Assembly: GCF_037120725.1 (NCBI RefSeq)
Contig: NZ_JBBAXC010000005.1
Span: 124,001-188,000, forward strand
Source of the DNA: Bacillus spongiae
GTDB lineage: Bacteria; Bacillota; Bacilli; Bacillales; Bacillaceae_K
Reading direction: 5' to 3'
DNA: 64,000 nucleotides
Below, one piece after another: positions 8,506-17,139 of the stretch (positions are counted from its first letter, which is position 1; every line of letters begins with the position of its first letter). The position numbers and the translations under genes are program-made. Below the pieces are notes generated by a model. That model ran no database searches. It was given only the letters and a program-made list of their open reading frames with translations, and was not told where the DNA came from.

Positions 8506-8605
8506 TTATAAGCATCGCGACTTTTTTAAAAACATCGAATCTTTTTTTAACATCTTGACTTTATTTTAAATCTACACCTGATCAATTAATGGGAATTTAT
8601 TCAAT

Positions 8606-8660
8606 AAAGATAGACCATTTTCTACCTTTGTTAGTCGACAACCTCGCCCAAAACGAAAAA
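8606..8660. repeat. Dispersed repeat, ACCATTTTCTACC block
   Basis: ATAAAGATAGACCATTTTCT and the following ACCTTTGTTAGTCGAC match 703-737 (ATAAAGATTGATCATTTTCT, ACCTTTGTTATTCGAT). This is an isolated block of the same dispersed family, 40 bases before the stop of a DUF6881 gene. Confidence 0.55.
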
Positions 8661-8698
8661 CTTTCTAGGGCTACACCAATCAAGGTTGTTTAATATAT

Positions 8699-8977
8699 CT
8701 ACACTTCTACATTTTCATTCCAAATACCTTCAAATTCCTCTTTACTTATCTCCACTGGAATAAACTCCGAGTTTGATGCAATCTCCTCAAATGCTGGATA
8801 AGAATACTCTGACAAAGTCGAGCCTCCGAATTCGCTGGATTGTGTTGCATAACCAACCCTGCCATTTTTGTATATCTCTATTTTTCTGTTTTCATACCCT
8901 ACATCATCAAGCTCGGCAAAAATAATATACGGTTCGTCAGTAATATCATGTATCCATTCTATTTTTAAAAACTGCAT
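8699..8977 (-). CDS. DUF6881 domain protein (paralogue 1)
   Basis: 92-residue protein of the DUF6881 type: IEWIHDITDEPYIIFAELDD, the central ENRKIEIYKNGRVGYA strand pair and the C-terminal FIPVEISKEEFEGIW. Such small acidic proteins are commonly found beside polymorphic toxins, and an immunity or accessory role is assumed rather than shown. It is homologous along its whole length to the next gene upstream (9114-9395), so the pair arose by tandem duplication. The ATG follows a GGGGG purine site. Confidence 0.7.
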   Translation of the reverse strand: MQFLKIEWIHDITDEPYIIFAELDDVGYENRKIEIYKNGRVGYATQSSEFGGSTLSEYSYPAFEEIASNSEFIPVEISKEEFEGIWNENVEV

Positions 8978-9113
8978 ACTATCGCCCCCCTTTTTAATTT
9001 TTACCTGTACGGATAATTCGACCAGAAAAGTCTAGTTGATTATCATTCGGAACTAAGTAAACCACATTTTAGCCTGATACATCAATTATAATATAATGCG
9101 AATCTAACATAAC

Positions 9114-9395
9114 TTACTGATTTACAAATTTCTTCCACACTTCTTCAAACTCTTGTTTTGTTATTTCGATCGCTTTAAATTGAGTATCTGAATTAATTTC
9201 ATCAAGGTTTTCCGGGAAAGGTATTTTACCCAATCCAGTTTTACCAAATTCAATATTTAAATATGCATACCCGTAAGTTCCATCTCTAAAGATCTCTACT
9301 TTTCGAGTTTCGTATCTATCTTTATCGATTTCCGAAAAAATTTTAATTGGTTCATCTGGAAAATTGTGAAACCATTCTAAATAAATAAATTCCAC
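9114..9395 (-). CDS. DUF6881 domain protein (paralogue 2)
   Basis: 93-residue paralogue of the neighbouring gene, with LEWFHNFPDEPIKIFSEIDK, YETRKVEIFRDGTYGYAYL and AIEITKQEFEEVW. It starts 13 bases after the stop of the HYD1 toxin fragment, the order expected for a toxin followed by its immunity gene. That makes it the best candidate for the HYD1 antidote. An AGGTA Shine-Dalgarno (AATGGAGGTA) precedes the ATG. Confidence 0.72.
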   Translation of the reverse strand: MEFIYLEWFHNFPDEPIKIFSEIDKDRYETRKVEIFRDGTYGYAYLNIEFGKTGLGKIPFPENLDEINSDTQFKAIEITKQEFEEVWKKFVNQ

Positions 9396-9408
9396 TCAAA
9401 TACCTCCA

Positions 9409-9849
9409 TTATTTTGTAGATTTCCCGTAATTAATTATCCTATTAGATATATCTAAAGCACCTTCGTTAGGAATTGCGTATACTCCATCTCTCCCTTTTA
9501 TGATATTTAATCCACTAACGTCAATCTCTAAGTAATTAGTAAACCTTTTACCGCCCCATGGTGTTCTTAAAAATGTGTATGAGAGTTGTCCAAGCGTTTT
9601 TTCTCCTGGAACGACATCCGTTAAATACTGACCGTTAGTATATCTTACATCTTTAGGATTTAATGTTTTTGTCGATGGGTTCAATTTTCCTGATTCTAGT
9701 ATCCCATTAAGCCCTTTTTCATTTGTATAATGATATAGCTTACTAATACCATTGTTTTCTTTCACCAACATATTTGAATAATCTTCGGCTTTATATACTA
9801 CTCCTCCTGGTGCTGCAATAAAATCAGCCTTACCCGTACCCTTAGAACA
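9409..9849 (-). pseudogene. Tox-HYD1 toxin C-terminal module, N-terminus lost
   Basis: The C-terminal 108 residues carry LYHYTNEKGLNGILESGKL, RYTNGQYLTDVVPG and NYLEIDVSGLNIIKGRDGVY, the signature of the Tox-HYD1 ADP-ribosyltransferase-like toxin domain. The frame stays open upstream through KADFIAAPGGVVYKAEDYS, the linker type seen in LXG/polymorphic toxins, to a TAG at 9850. A few more linker codons (ALGSVL, FTYDEDNA) are readable in other frames further up. So this is the tip of a delivered toxin whose secretion domain has been lost. Silent cassette or pseudogene. Confidence 0.7.
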
Positions 9850-10063
9850 CTACCTAACGCCATCGTGTTCTTGCGATTGCATTGTCTTCATCGTATGTAA
9901 ATGGGCGCTACCTCACATTGTTCATTTTATACATTAGATTTATCTGGTCAAAATGAAATAGTATTAGCTACTATTTGTTTGCTCTATTATATACTAGTTA
10001 ATCTTCTGAATTACCTCTAATTCAAATCTTTAAGAATATGACCCTTTTCTGGAATAAGAAAAA

Positions 10064-10096
10064 AATCCTGTTAACCTTTCAACAGGATTTTTAATG
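10064..10096. terminator. Bidirectional terminator after the alpha/beta hydrolase
   Basis: AAAAATCCTGTT and AACAGGATTTTT form a perfect 12-base stem with an 8-base loop and T-runs both ways. It ends the minus-strand hydrolase gene. The gap 9850-10141 otherwise holds only decayed toxin sequence. Confidence 0.85.
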
Positions 10097-10141
10097 AATT
10101 TTTTTAATATATTATCGAGCTCTTTTATAGGAGGTAAATAA

Positions 10142-10987
10142 TTAATTATCCAATTTAGGCCATCGGCTTTTTATGGCATCTACTACTACTGCTGGATGGT
10201 CCCAATGTAGCATGTGAGTCGCATCTTGGACTTGTTGAACGTTTCCACCTGCTCTATTTCTGAATGTTTCGCTCGTTTTCCTCCGAAGCTCTTCTTTTGT
10301 AATTGGCAAAGTCGCTCTTAGTAATAAAATGTTCTTTGGTAATTTGGCATATATATCTTCTGTTTCATCAAGATGCATGGCTCTTATAATATTGGCAGCC
10401 GTTTCTCCACTTGCATGCCATCGTATTTTCCCATTTTCCTCAACACCAAGATTTTTCACTGCCATTTTTAAATAATGAGACCATCTTGACGTTACGGGTT
10501 TTTCGGCGTCGATGAACTCTTCCCAACTATCAAAAACACATTCATCAAAATCCTTCTTGTATTCTAGCATTTCTTCCTCCATCGTTCCTGCCCATAAACG
10601 TTTCGTTTGATATCCACCATCAATTAAAATCATATCTTTGACTGTTTCTCGGTATTTCGTAACATAAAATAGGGCGACGAAGCTCCCCCAAGAGTGAGAT
10701 AAAAAATAAAATTGGTCAATTCCGATTGCTTTGATGACTTCGTTGAGCCAAGTGATGATATTTGGCATCTCGTATGCTGCTGCATCTGGAAATGGCGTCG
10801 TTTTCCCATGTCCGGGACCATCAATGGCAATCACCCTATACTCTGATTTTAACTGTTCCGCTATTTCTATAAAACTAAGACTTGAGCTACCTAATCCGTG
10901 TAAACAAAAGATAACGGGTTTCGTCTCACTCCCCCATTCCGAAATATGAACATTCATGTTTTCTAGCTTAATAACATAGTTTTTCAT
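10142..10987 (-). CDS. Alpha/beta-fold hydrolase
   Basis: 281-residue alpha/beta hydrolase. The oxyanion-hole segment FCLHGLGSSSLSF is at about residue 28, the nucleophile elbow FLSHSWGSFVAL (Ser in SHSWG) at about 97, an acid after the canonical strand 7, and the catalytic His in QDATHMLHWDHP near 260. No signal peptide, so it is cytosolic. Substrate unknown; similar proteins include esterases and C-C hydrolases. Monocistronic, closed by a strong terminator, with AGGAGGAATT before the ATG. Confidence 0.9.
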   Translation of the reverse strand: MKNYVIKLENMNVHISEWGSETKPVIFCLHGLGSSSLSFIEIAEQLKSEYRVIAIDGPGHGKTTPFPDAAAYEMPNIITWLNEVIKAIGIDQFYFLSHSWGSFVALFYVTKYRETVKDMILIDGGYQTKRLWAGTMEEEMLEYKKDFDECVFDSWEEFIDAEKPVTSRWSHYLKMAVKNLGVEENGKIRWHASGETAANIIRAMHLDETEDIYAKLPKNILLLRATLPITKEELRRKTSETFRNRAGGNVQQVQDATHMLHWDHPAVVVDAIKSRWPKLDN

Positions 10988-11135
10988 TCACCAATTCCTC
11001 CTAAAAATATTATTTTAACATTCCCTAGTTCCTGCCCTTTCTCCCTTGAAAAATATCATCATTGTGGAAAATGCTAGATTAGCCGCGGTGTTCCCCTATG
11101 CAACACCATTTGCCTTCTTACTAGTGAATTTCAAC

Positions 11136-11172
11136 AAAAAAAGACTGCATGAACACAAATGTTCATGCAGTC
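11136..11172 (-). terminator. Strong minus-strand terminator without an obvious gene
   Basis: GACTGCATGAACA (11143-11155) and TGTTCATGCAGTC (11160-11172) form a perfect 13-base stem with a 4-base loop and seven T on the minus strand. No minus-strand gene of normal size lies between it and 11966. It may end a small RNA, the 27-codon frame at 11540, or a lost gene. Confidence 0.75.
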
Positions 11173-11539
11173 ATATAACTTACAAAAAACGTGACATAAA
11201 AAGCACTATCTCGTTCTATTTGCCATAAAAGTTATATAAGTTGCTGAGCAGTGTTCTTAACATTTCAAGCGAAAAAATCATACTTAAAAAAGCACCTAAA
11301 GGCACACGTAATTTCGCTATAAAAAAATGGTTAAGAATAACTGCGCATAAAACAACTCCTTTTTCATTTCCACAAATTAATAGTACTGAATATTATCAAT
11401 TTTGTCTAGAATATTTAAATAAATTTGCTCAATCTTTGCTTAATAAACTTCTTCTCCCTCAAATTCAAAAACATTATTAACATTTCCTCTTCCATATTCG
11501 TTCCCAATTCTATAAAATTATGGTAGAGAAAAGAAGAAG

Positions 11540-11623
11540 CTACTGAACCATTTGATTATTTAATAAAACCCTCAAAAAATATGGAAGTTTCTTATAGGCA
11601 GTTTTATTAACTTGCTGTTCCAT
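11540..11623 (-). CDS. Possible 27-residue peptide
   Basis: ATG at 11623 is preceded by GGAGG seven bases upstream and opens a 27-codon frame, MEQQVNKTAYKKLPYFLRVL followed by LNNQMVQ. The composition is that of an amphipathic cationic peptide. The strong terminator at 11136-11172 is the first one downstream. The gap 10988-11965 contains nothing else I can support. It could be a true small gene or the truncated start of a larger one. Confidence 0.3.
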   Translation of the reverse strand: MEQQVNKTAYKKLPYFLRVLLNNQMVQ

Positions 11624-11965
11624 TACATAGCCTCCATTCATACTGAAGCAGAGAGATAGAAGATTTTGTAAAGGGATGACCAAACCTTTTATTAATAAAT
11701 AGTTAAGGTTTTTTTTAGAATGGAGTAATTTCTCTCCTATACAATGAAAGCTATCGATAAACATTAAGAGGGTAGAAGAATAAGATACCTTTTCTTACTT
11801 TGGATGCCATGTCATCATTGTAAAAAAACTTGAGGGCATAATCAAAGGCTACGATTAACAATTTAGCCCATTGTTAATCGTAAGAAATGGATAATAATCA
11901 AGATGATGATTGACCCATTCACTTCATCTTATTAGACAAAACAATAAAAAATAGAGGTGACCTTT

Positions 11966-12547
11966 TTGAAAAGCAAAATCGTATTTGCAAGTATATTAAT
12001 TATTACAGCTACTATATTGATTTTTGTAATTATCGGAATCGACTTAGTTAATTGGAAAGAAAATGAACATGCAAATAAACAAAAAGTTGAACAAGAACAT
12101 CAATTGCTTTTAGATGAAACTATTTCTGAAGAAGAAGAAATAAACAAAGAAGAAGAAGAAAAAGAAGTAGAAGAACAAACCAAAAATATAGGAGGAGAAT
12201 TGATCTATGAATTAGATCTCGACTCCAGTTCAACACAAGAAGAAGTGATAGAAATAATGCACAATATGACTCATCAAAAAGTGAAAGCTGAAAAAAAATG
12301 GGGAGCCATTCCTATGTCCGATAATACGATTAACCAAGTTTATGAGTTTATTTCAACGAGTAATTTTAGTAAAAAAGATGATTTGCTAAGGATTACTGAA
12401 AAGTGGAAAAATGGTGATTTTTCTTCTATCGTACAAGACCATAATTATTTCTGGGAATACCAAGGTGGAACTGTTGGCAAAGCGTATGGGGTAATGAGCT
12501 CACAAGAAGAAGCTACGTTTATTGAAAATAATTTTAAAGATGAATAA
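11966..12547 (+). CDS. Membrane-anchored DUF6241 family protein
   Basis: About 193 residues: an N-terminal TM anchor (IVFASILIITATILIFVIIG), a Glu/Lys-rich coiled segment (EEEEINKEEEEKEVEEQ), then the conserved domain with IMHNMTHQKVKAEKKWGAIP and YFWEYQGGTVGKAYGVMS. This matches the DUF6241 family of Bacillaceae. It is anchored in the membrane with the domain outside; function unknown. I take the TTG at 11966, five bases after GAGGTGA; the GTG at 11957 overlaps that ribosome site. Confidence 0.75.
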   Translation: MKSKIVFASILIITATILIFVIIGIDLVNWKENEHANKQKVEQEHQLLLDETISEEEEINKEEEEKEVEEQTKNIGGELIYELDLDSSSTQEEVIEIMHNMTHQKVKAEKKWGAIPMSDNTINQVYEFISTSNFSKKDDLLRITEKWKNGDFSSIVQDHNYFWEYQGGTVGKAYGVMSSQEEATFIENNFKDE

Positions 12548-12625
12548 ATAAAAATCGAAATAAGAGTTTGACAGAAGTAAGGATTATTCCTTCAATTACA
12601 TGCTTTGTTCTATCTAATTATCAAA

Positions 12626-12664
12626 AAGAAGCCATTCTAAAAAAGACTTAAAATGGCTTCTTTT
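12626..12664. terminator. Bidirectional terminator, member of repeat family
   Basis: AAGAAGCCATT pairs with AATGGCTTCTT around CTAAAAAAGACTTAA. Near-identical hairpins occur at 48452-48491 and 17091-17127, so this terminator is also a copy of the dispersed element. Confidence 0.7.
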
Positions 12665-12813
12665 CCTGTGAATCTTTCAATAAGATCGATTACTTTTTCG
12701 CTTTATGCAATCATTCTCTAGCATAGTATTAACAATCTCAATAATATTACATCACGATGTGTAATGAAACATTAGTAATTAATTTTTTGTTCCAACACAC
12801 TTATTTCCATCTA

Positions 12814-13236
12814 TTAGATATCCTTCCTTAAATAGAAATGTTTATAATCTCTCCCCACACCGTCTAATGTCCCATAAATTTCATATCCGTTATCTCGATA
12901 AAAATCTAATGCTTGGAAACTTAGCGTATCCACCTTAATAAAATCACATTTATTTTCCTTGGCTGCTCTTTCCATTTCTAGTAATAGTTTAGTCCCATAT
13001 CCCTTTCCACGCAGTTCTTCATCCATCATAAGGATATGTATTTCCAACCAATTCCAGCATATTTCCCCTAAAATACCTCCATGAACATTCTTATCATCAT
13101 CTAAGAGAAAAACATTTACTTCCTCGTATCTTCCCCTTAAATCTTCAGGTAAGTGCTTTACATTAAACTCATATAGTTTGTTTTGAATATTTTTTTTATA
13201 ACGTTCATTTACTTCTTTCGTAAGATGTAATTTCAT
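12814..13236 (-). CDS. GNAT-family N-acetyltransferase
   Basis: About 140 residues with the GNAT fold: GEICWNWLEIHILMMDEELR as the central strand, RGKGYGTKLLLEME as the pyrophosphate-binding motif A (Q/RxxGxG/A), and SFQALDFYRDNGYEIYG as the C-terminal motif B. It would transfer acetyl from acetyl-CoA to an unknown amine. I prefer the ATG at 13236 (nine bases after GAGGTG) to the GTG at 13248, which overlaps the ribosome site. It follows a NUDIX gene on the same strand. Confidence 0.85.
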   Translation of the reverse strand: MKLHLTKEVNERYKKNIQNKLYEFNVKHLPEDLRGRYEEVNVFLLDDDKNVHGGILGEICWNWLEIHILMMDEELRGKGYGTKLLLEMERAAKENKCDFIKVDTLSFQALDFYRDNGYEIYGTLDGVGRDYKHFYLRKDI

Positions 13237-13319
13237 TTTGCTTTTCACCTCAGTACTCTATTATCACTCATTCAATTCTTATTTCTAAAACGTGATCTAC
13301 TTTACACAAAAGAGATTTC

Positions 13320-13829
13320 TTATTTTTTTGAAACCTCTTTTACCCACTCTTCATTCCATTGAAAATATATATCTTCTTCACAACCCACTTGTGTAAAAAG
13401 GTGTTTAGGGTAAGGTAAAGCTAGTTCTGGCATCGTGTTTGGATGAAAATAACGAAGTTCAACAGTCTCATCATCTATTGGAGAAAGTTCGCCACCTTCT
13501 ATTGTACAATCGAACATATACACGTTATATTCCACTTTATGGCCATTTGGATACTGATAACGAAATTCTTTCCCCCCAAACACTCCGACAAGCTTTTTAG
13601 GAATGACAGATAAACCTGTTTCCTCCCATACTTCACGGACAACAGATTGGGCAGGTGCTTCTCCAAGTTCTATCGCTCCTGCTGGAAGACTCCATTTTTC
13701 CCCATTTCCTTTGTTCTGTAATAAGATTTCTCCTCTTTTATTACGAACAATTCCAACAACACAAGGCAAAAATATTAATTCATTTCCAACCTTTTCACGA
13801 AGGCTTTTATAATAGTCTGACATTCCCAT
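13320..13829 (-). CDS. NUDIX hydrolase
   Basis: About 169-residue NUDIX enzyme with a perfect Nudix box GAIELGEAPAQSVVREVWEE followed by TGL. A leading segment LIFLPCVVGIVRNKRGEILL is the usual first strand. The YYKSLREKVGNELIFLP start is typical of the ADP-ribose/YjhB-like branch. I choose ATG 13829, eight bases after GGTGG, over the upstream GTG at 13907. Substrate unknown. The GNAT gene lies 83 bases downstream and may be co-transcribed. Confidence 0.88.
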   Translation of the reverse strand: MGMSDYYKSLREKVGNELIFLPCVVGIVRNKRGEILLQNKGNGEKWSLPAGAIELGEAPAQSVVREVWEETGLSVIPKKLVGVFGGKEFRYQYPNGHKVEYNVYMFDCTIEGGELSPIDDETVELRYFHPNTMPELALPYPKHLFTQVGCEEDIYFQWNEEWVKEVSKK

Positions 13830-14010
13830 ATCTTTTACCACCTTAAAAAGAAGTAAACTACCTATTTTACTAAATATTCTAGCTTCTCTAATTAAACATA
13901 ATACCATTAATTAGAAGTGCTTCATTCTCATTCAACTAGATCTGGAGGTATATTTCAATTTTAATAAAACAGCTCACCATTTTATAAACTCTTCCCCTTA
14001 CAAATCGGCA

Positions 14011-14925
14011 CTAAAGCCACCATTTTTCTTGAGGAATCATAACGAGGTTCACGTCAAAATGCGAACGAAACCATTCAGACATAAGTGTTTCTTTCACTAA
14101 GTATTCCGATGCAGAATGGGAGACACCAATCAGTGACATGGATGTCGTCTTGACATAATTCTTCATTTCTTGATATCTCATCCTCCCGTACTCATTATCA
14201 ATATGGCAATGAATCTCTCCTGTTACGTAGGCGTCTACTCCTCTTTCCTCAACCTCTTTCATCCATTTCACTTTATCACCGCACCCTGCTACAACAGCGA
14301 TTTTCTTTATATCCGACTGATGACATCCTTCGAAATCAACATAAGGAGTGTTGAATATCGCTTTTAATTTGGCTATCAATAGTTCCGTATTAGTAGATTG
14401 ACAGTTTCCGATAATACCAAGATTTCCATGCTTGTCATCGTGAATAAACCCCTCCCTGTTTTCAAGCCCAAGCTGTTCAGCTATTGCCAGACTCGTACTT
14501 AAAGTTGGATGATAGTCTAATGGTGCATGACAGGTGTAAATTGAAAGCCCTTTTTCCGCTATTTGATGTAAAAAGTGGTGTTCGATGGGAACAAACCCAC
14601 GTCCCCATTTCCCAAGTGGATCCCCACATTCCATAACAAGTGGGTGATGCATAAACAATAAATCACCTGGCTCGCTTTTATGAATAAATTTCTCTAATAC
14701 GTGAGTTGTCGGAAAGACGGCTAAAAACACATTTCGAATGGTTGCTTCTCCTTTGATCATTAATCCGTTGTAAAACTGCGTAAACATTGGTTCAAAGAAT
14801 GATTTCCAATCAGGTTCATGTTGATACACCTCGGGGATGAATCGACTGAAAGCAGGATCCTTCCCAAAGGATTCAACAGAAAATTCTTTATTTAATGACT
14901 CAACAACGTCCTTCAATCGTTCCAT
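14011..14925 (-). CDS. Nif3-like (DUF34) dinuclear metal-centre protein
   Basis: About 304 residues of the NIF3/YqfO family, hexameric cytosolic proteins that bind two metal ions. Metal ligands are visible in LLFMHHPLVMECGD (HHP) and in the C-terminal LIGVSHSASEY. DAYVTGEIHCH is the conserved TGE segment, and FNTPYVDFEGCHQSDIKKIA contains the family's central strand. Start at ATG 14925 after AGGAGTGG; upstream in-frame codons lie inside the T-box terminator. Enzymatic role is unsettled for the family. Control by an amino-acid T-box is unusual and suggests a link to amino-acid or tRNA metabolism. Confidence 0.85.
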   Translation of the reverse strand: MERLKDVVESLNKEFSVESFGKDPAFSRFIPEVYQHEPDWKSFFEPMFTQFYNGLMIKGEATIRNVFLAVFPTTHVLEKFIHKSEPGDLLFMHHPLVMECGDPLGKWGRGFVPIEHHFLHQIAEKGLSIYTCHAPLDYHPTLSTSLAIAEQLGLENREGFIHDDKHGNLGIIGNCQSTNTELLIAKLKAIFNTPYVDFEGCHQSDIKKIAVVAGCGDKVKWMKEVEERGVDAYVTGEIHCHIDNEYGRMRYQEMKNYVKTTSMSLIGVSHSASEYLVKETLMSEWFRSHFDVNLVMIPQEKWWL

Positions 14926-14945
14926 AGATTTCCACTCCTTTTTTG

Positions 14946-15209
14946 TCAAAAAAAAACACGTACTCATCCCTATAATAGGGATGAGTACGTGTAATACCCA
15001 TGGTTCCACCCACATTCACATCATCTTTACTAAGTGATGCCTCATTCCAACTGTATCGTAGTCAGACGGTACGAACTACTCATCTCTTCACTCGTACAGC
15101 TCAAAGGTGGTAAATTTCTTCTAACCATTAGGATGGTCCCAGCAATCCATCCCTCTCTGAAAATGTTAATGAGAAATTCATGTCCTCATCATTGCCTAAA
15201 TATGTTAAT
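14946..15209 (-). promoter_or_regulatory. T-box riboswitch, probably threonine-specific
   Basis: On the minus strand the leader shows a Stem I with AGAGAGGG and GCTGGGACC loops, then TTTACCACCTTTGAGCTG holding the specifier, the T-box GGGTGGAACC near 15000, and a terminator of ACACGTACTCATCCCTA and its perfect complement followed by nine T. The bulge UGGA would pair with a tRNA ending UCCA. That fits Thr (or Gly) tRNA of Bacillus, and the specifier candidate ACC followed by A reads Thr. Antitermination would switch on the Nif3-like gene 20 bases downstream. Confidence 0.85.
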
Positions 15210-15215
15210 AACCAT

Positions 15216-15244
15216 ACTTTAACGGGCAATAAAAAGGAAGTCAA
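15216..15244 (-). promoter_or_regulatory. Sigma-A promoter of the T-box/Nif3 unit
   Basis: TTGACT (-35, 15239-15244) and TAAAGT (-10, 15216-15221) with a 17-base spacer on the minus strand. The predicted start near 15209 gives a leader of about 264 bases before the terminator. Confidence 0.75.
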
Positions 15245-15281
15245 CTACTTTTCTTCAATATACTTGAATCCATTTTCCAAT

Positions 15282-16748
15282 CTATTTAACAGCATAAATC
15301 TTAACAGTAAAAGATTTCCCTCCTGTGTTTCTTGGGTCTGCAATATAAAATGAATCATTCTTCTTTACAGAAGTATAAGAACCACTCTTTAATGAATTAA
15401 ACACAATTGGATCTGTCCATATAGCCACATCTTCCTTCACACTAAAGCTAATTGCATCTGCATTGGTGTTTCCAGAAATTTCCCAATATAATTTCTCTGT
15501 ATTTGCTGGAACATTTACCGTCGTAAAATTATTACTGGAACGATGCTTTTGACCTGATTGTGGTCCGCCCTCTGATGAAATAGTTGCCACTAATGTAAAG
15601 TCATCCTTATCCGGCCCATCAAACGTTTTTCCTTCATTCATGTTTTTAATAATATTCACAATATCTGTTTCTTCAAACCAATCCATCATAATAATATTTA
15701 AAGGCTCGTCTGCCCAGTCATTTTGAACCCAATTCGGTATTTCATTGTTTGCCAACCTTACAAGATCGTGTAAGGAATCCACAGCCGTTGCAGAAAATGG
15801 GTCAATGCCTCCAAGTACTGCATCGACGATGGCATTATCATCTGCCGTTAATACTCCTTGGAGAACAAAAAATTTATTTTGACTAGCTGATTCAATAGCT
15901 TCGTCAAGTGTATTTTTTAATACCGTTACATCCGTCGTGTTAGCCCATCTCGATTGCATATTGGTTTTACGATCCCAAATCCATGAATTAAACTCTTCTG
16001 CATAAAGGCTTCTTATATCTAGCGTATCCGTATAGCGTTGATGATCACTTCCGTAAAGGACGATCACACGTTTATTCTCACTCCATAGCTGTTCAAGCGG
16101 AATATTTACTCCATAGGACGATGGTACTAATAAATCACCAAATGTATCTTGTAATAATGTATTTAAATATTCATAGCTTCTTTCAGTCATTTCATAGAAA
16201 TGCTGGAAATCAAGAATGACAATTTCCTTCTCGTTTTCATCTAAAAACGTTTTCGTATCTGCAATGATCTCATTGACCCCTTCACCATATAGTCCGTGAA
16301 GAGTGCGTAAATTTGTTTCTTGAATTTGGTAGCTATCGAATACTGGCTGCCACACGTTAGGCGCTACACGTAAGTCTAGATAACGAATTCCCTCATTTAA
16401 TTGTTCTTCAATCGTTAAGCCCTGCGTTTGTGACCAATCTGCTACAATTGATTTTCCAGCTTGAGCAGCCGCGTTTTGAACTAAATTTTTTAAATCCCAA
16501 AAATCCGGCCCTGGATCTCTCGGATCGTTTGCATCGTCCATCGTTGCTGTTCCAGAATCATGTGTACCTGGTAAAATGACCTCTCGTAATGTTTGCTTAC
16601 CAAACTCAGGTGTACTTGAATAAACTTGTTCCATCCAATTTGCATTCGATTCTGCTGCAGAAACTACAGCCGGATTGTGAAAAGTAGGTGTGGCAAATAA
16701 CGTAAATAACAAAATAATAGCTACTAATTTCGAAACTAGTTTCATCAT
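15282..16748 (-). CDS. Secreted PI-PLC-like phosphodiesterase
   Basis: 488-residue exported protein. A signal peptide (LVAIILLFTLFATPTFHN to VVSAAES) is followed by a PLC X-type TIM-barrel with the two catalytic histidines in EVILPGTHDSGT (about residue 61) and NLRTLHGLYGEG (about 150), and YLDLRVAP and EIVILDFQHFYE between and after. The last 90 residues (LYWEISGNTNADAISFSVKE) look like a small beta-domain. It would cleave phosphoinositol or related phosphodiesters outside the cell. Promoter region 16749-17090 contains nothing else I can support. Confidence 0.85.
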   Translation of the reverse strand: MMKLVSKLVAIILLFTLFATPTFHNPAVVSAAESNANWMEQVYSSTPEFGKQTLREVILPGTHDSGTATMDDANDPRDPGPDFWDLKNLVQNAAAQAGKSIVADWSQTQGLTIEEQLNEGIRYLDLRVAPNVWQPVFDSYQIQETNLRTLHGLYGEGVNEIIADTKTFLDENEKEIVILDFQHFYEMTERSYEYLNTLLQDTFGDLLVPSSYGVNIPLEQLWSENKRVIVLYGSDHQRYTDTLDIRSLYAEEFNSWIWDRKTNMQSRWANTTDVTVLKNTLDEAIESASQNKFFVLQGVLTADDNAIVDAVLGGIDPFSATAVDSLHDLVRLANNEIPNWVQNDWADEPLNIIMMDWFEETDIVNIIKNMNEGKTFDGPDKDDFTLVATISSEGGPQSGQKHRSSNNFTTVNVPANTEKLYWEISGNTNADAISFSVKEDVAIWTDPIVFNSLKSGSYTSVKKNDSFYIADPRNTGGKSFTVKIYAVK

Positions 16749-17090
16749 AATTTCTCCTTATGTTTATGTATTTTTTAACAATTCAATTTAATTGAATTTT
16801 CTGTTATTTTTTTACATTAATTAACAGAATTCAATTTTATGATGACTCAACTCCACCTACATCCCCCTTTACATTATTTTTCTATTACAATTTCAACACT
16901 TTCCTGTTCATCATACCATTAAATGAAATATTTTTGACAAATTATTTCTATAAGAATAATATTCTTCCACTCTTTATATCGGAGTCTATAGATTACATAA
17001 GACTTCCCATTTCCAATTGTTGGTTTGAATAAAGCTTGGCCTTTAACATTCACAAGTCTTCATCGCATCGTCAACAAAAAGAAGCCCTAT

Positions 17091-17127
17091 TAAAAAAGAT
17101 TACTGAAAAGGGCTTGTTCTTCTGAAG
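17091..17127 (-). terminator. Terminator of the DUF4030-like gene, repeat-family member
   Basis: AAGCCCT and AGGGCTT pair around ATTAAAAAAGATTACTGAAA, 12 bases after the stop. Upstream TGGTTTGAATAAAGC (17021) matches 48389 and 568, so the terminator is embedded in a copy of the dispersed repeat. Confidence 0.65.
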
Positions 17128-17139
17128 TTATAGGCTGAT

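Noticed and set aside
11046..11228. 60-codon plus-strand frame
   Set aside because: It runs through a perfect 13-base terminator stem, has no ribosome site and no protein-like pattern.
14837..15222. Two plus-strand frames across 14837-15222
   Set aside because: They lie opposite the T-box leader and the Nif3 start and have no start signals; the RNA explains the sequence.
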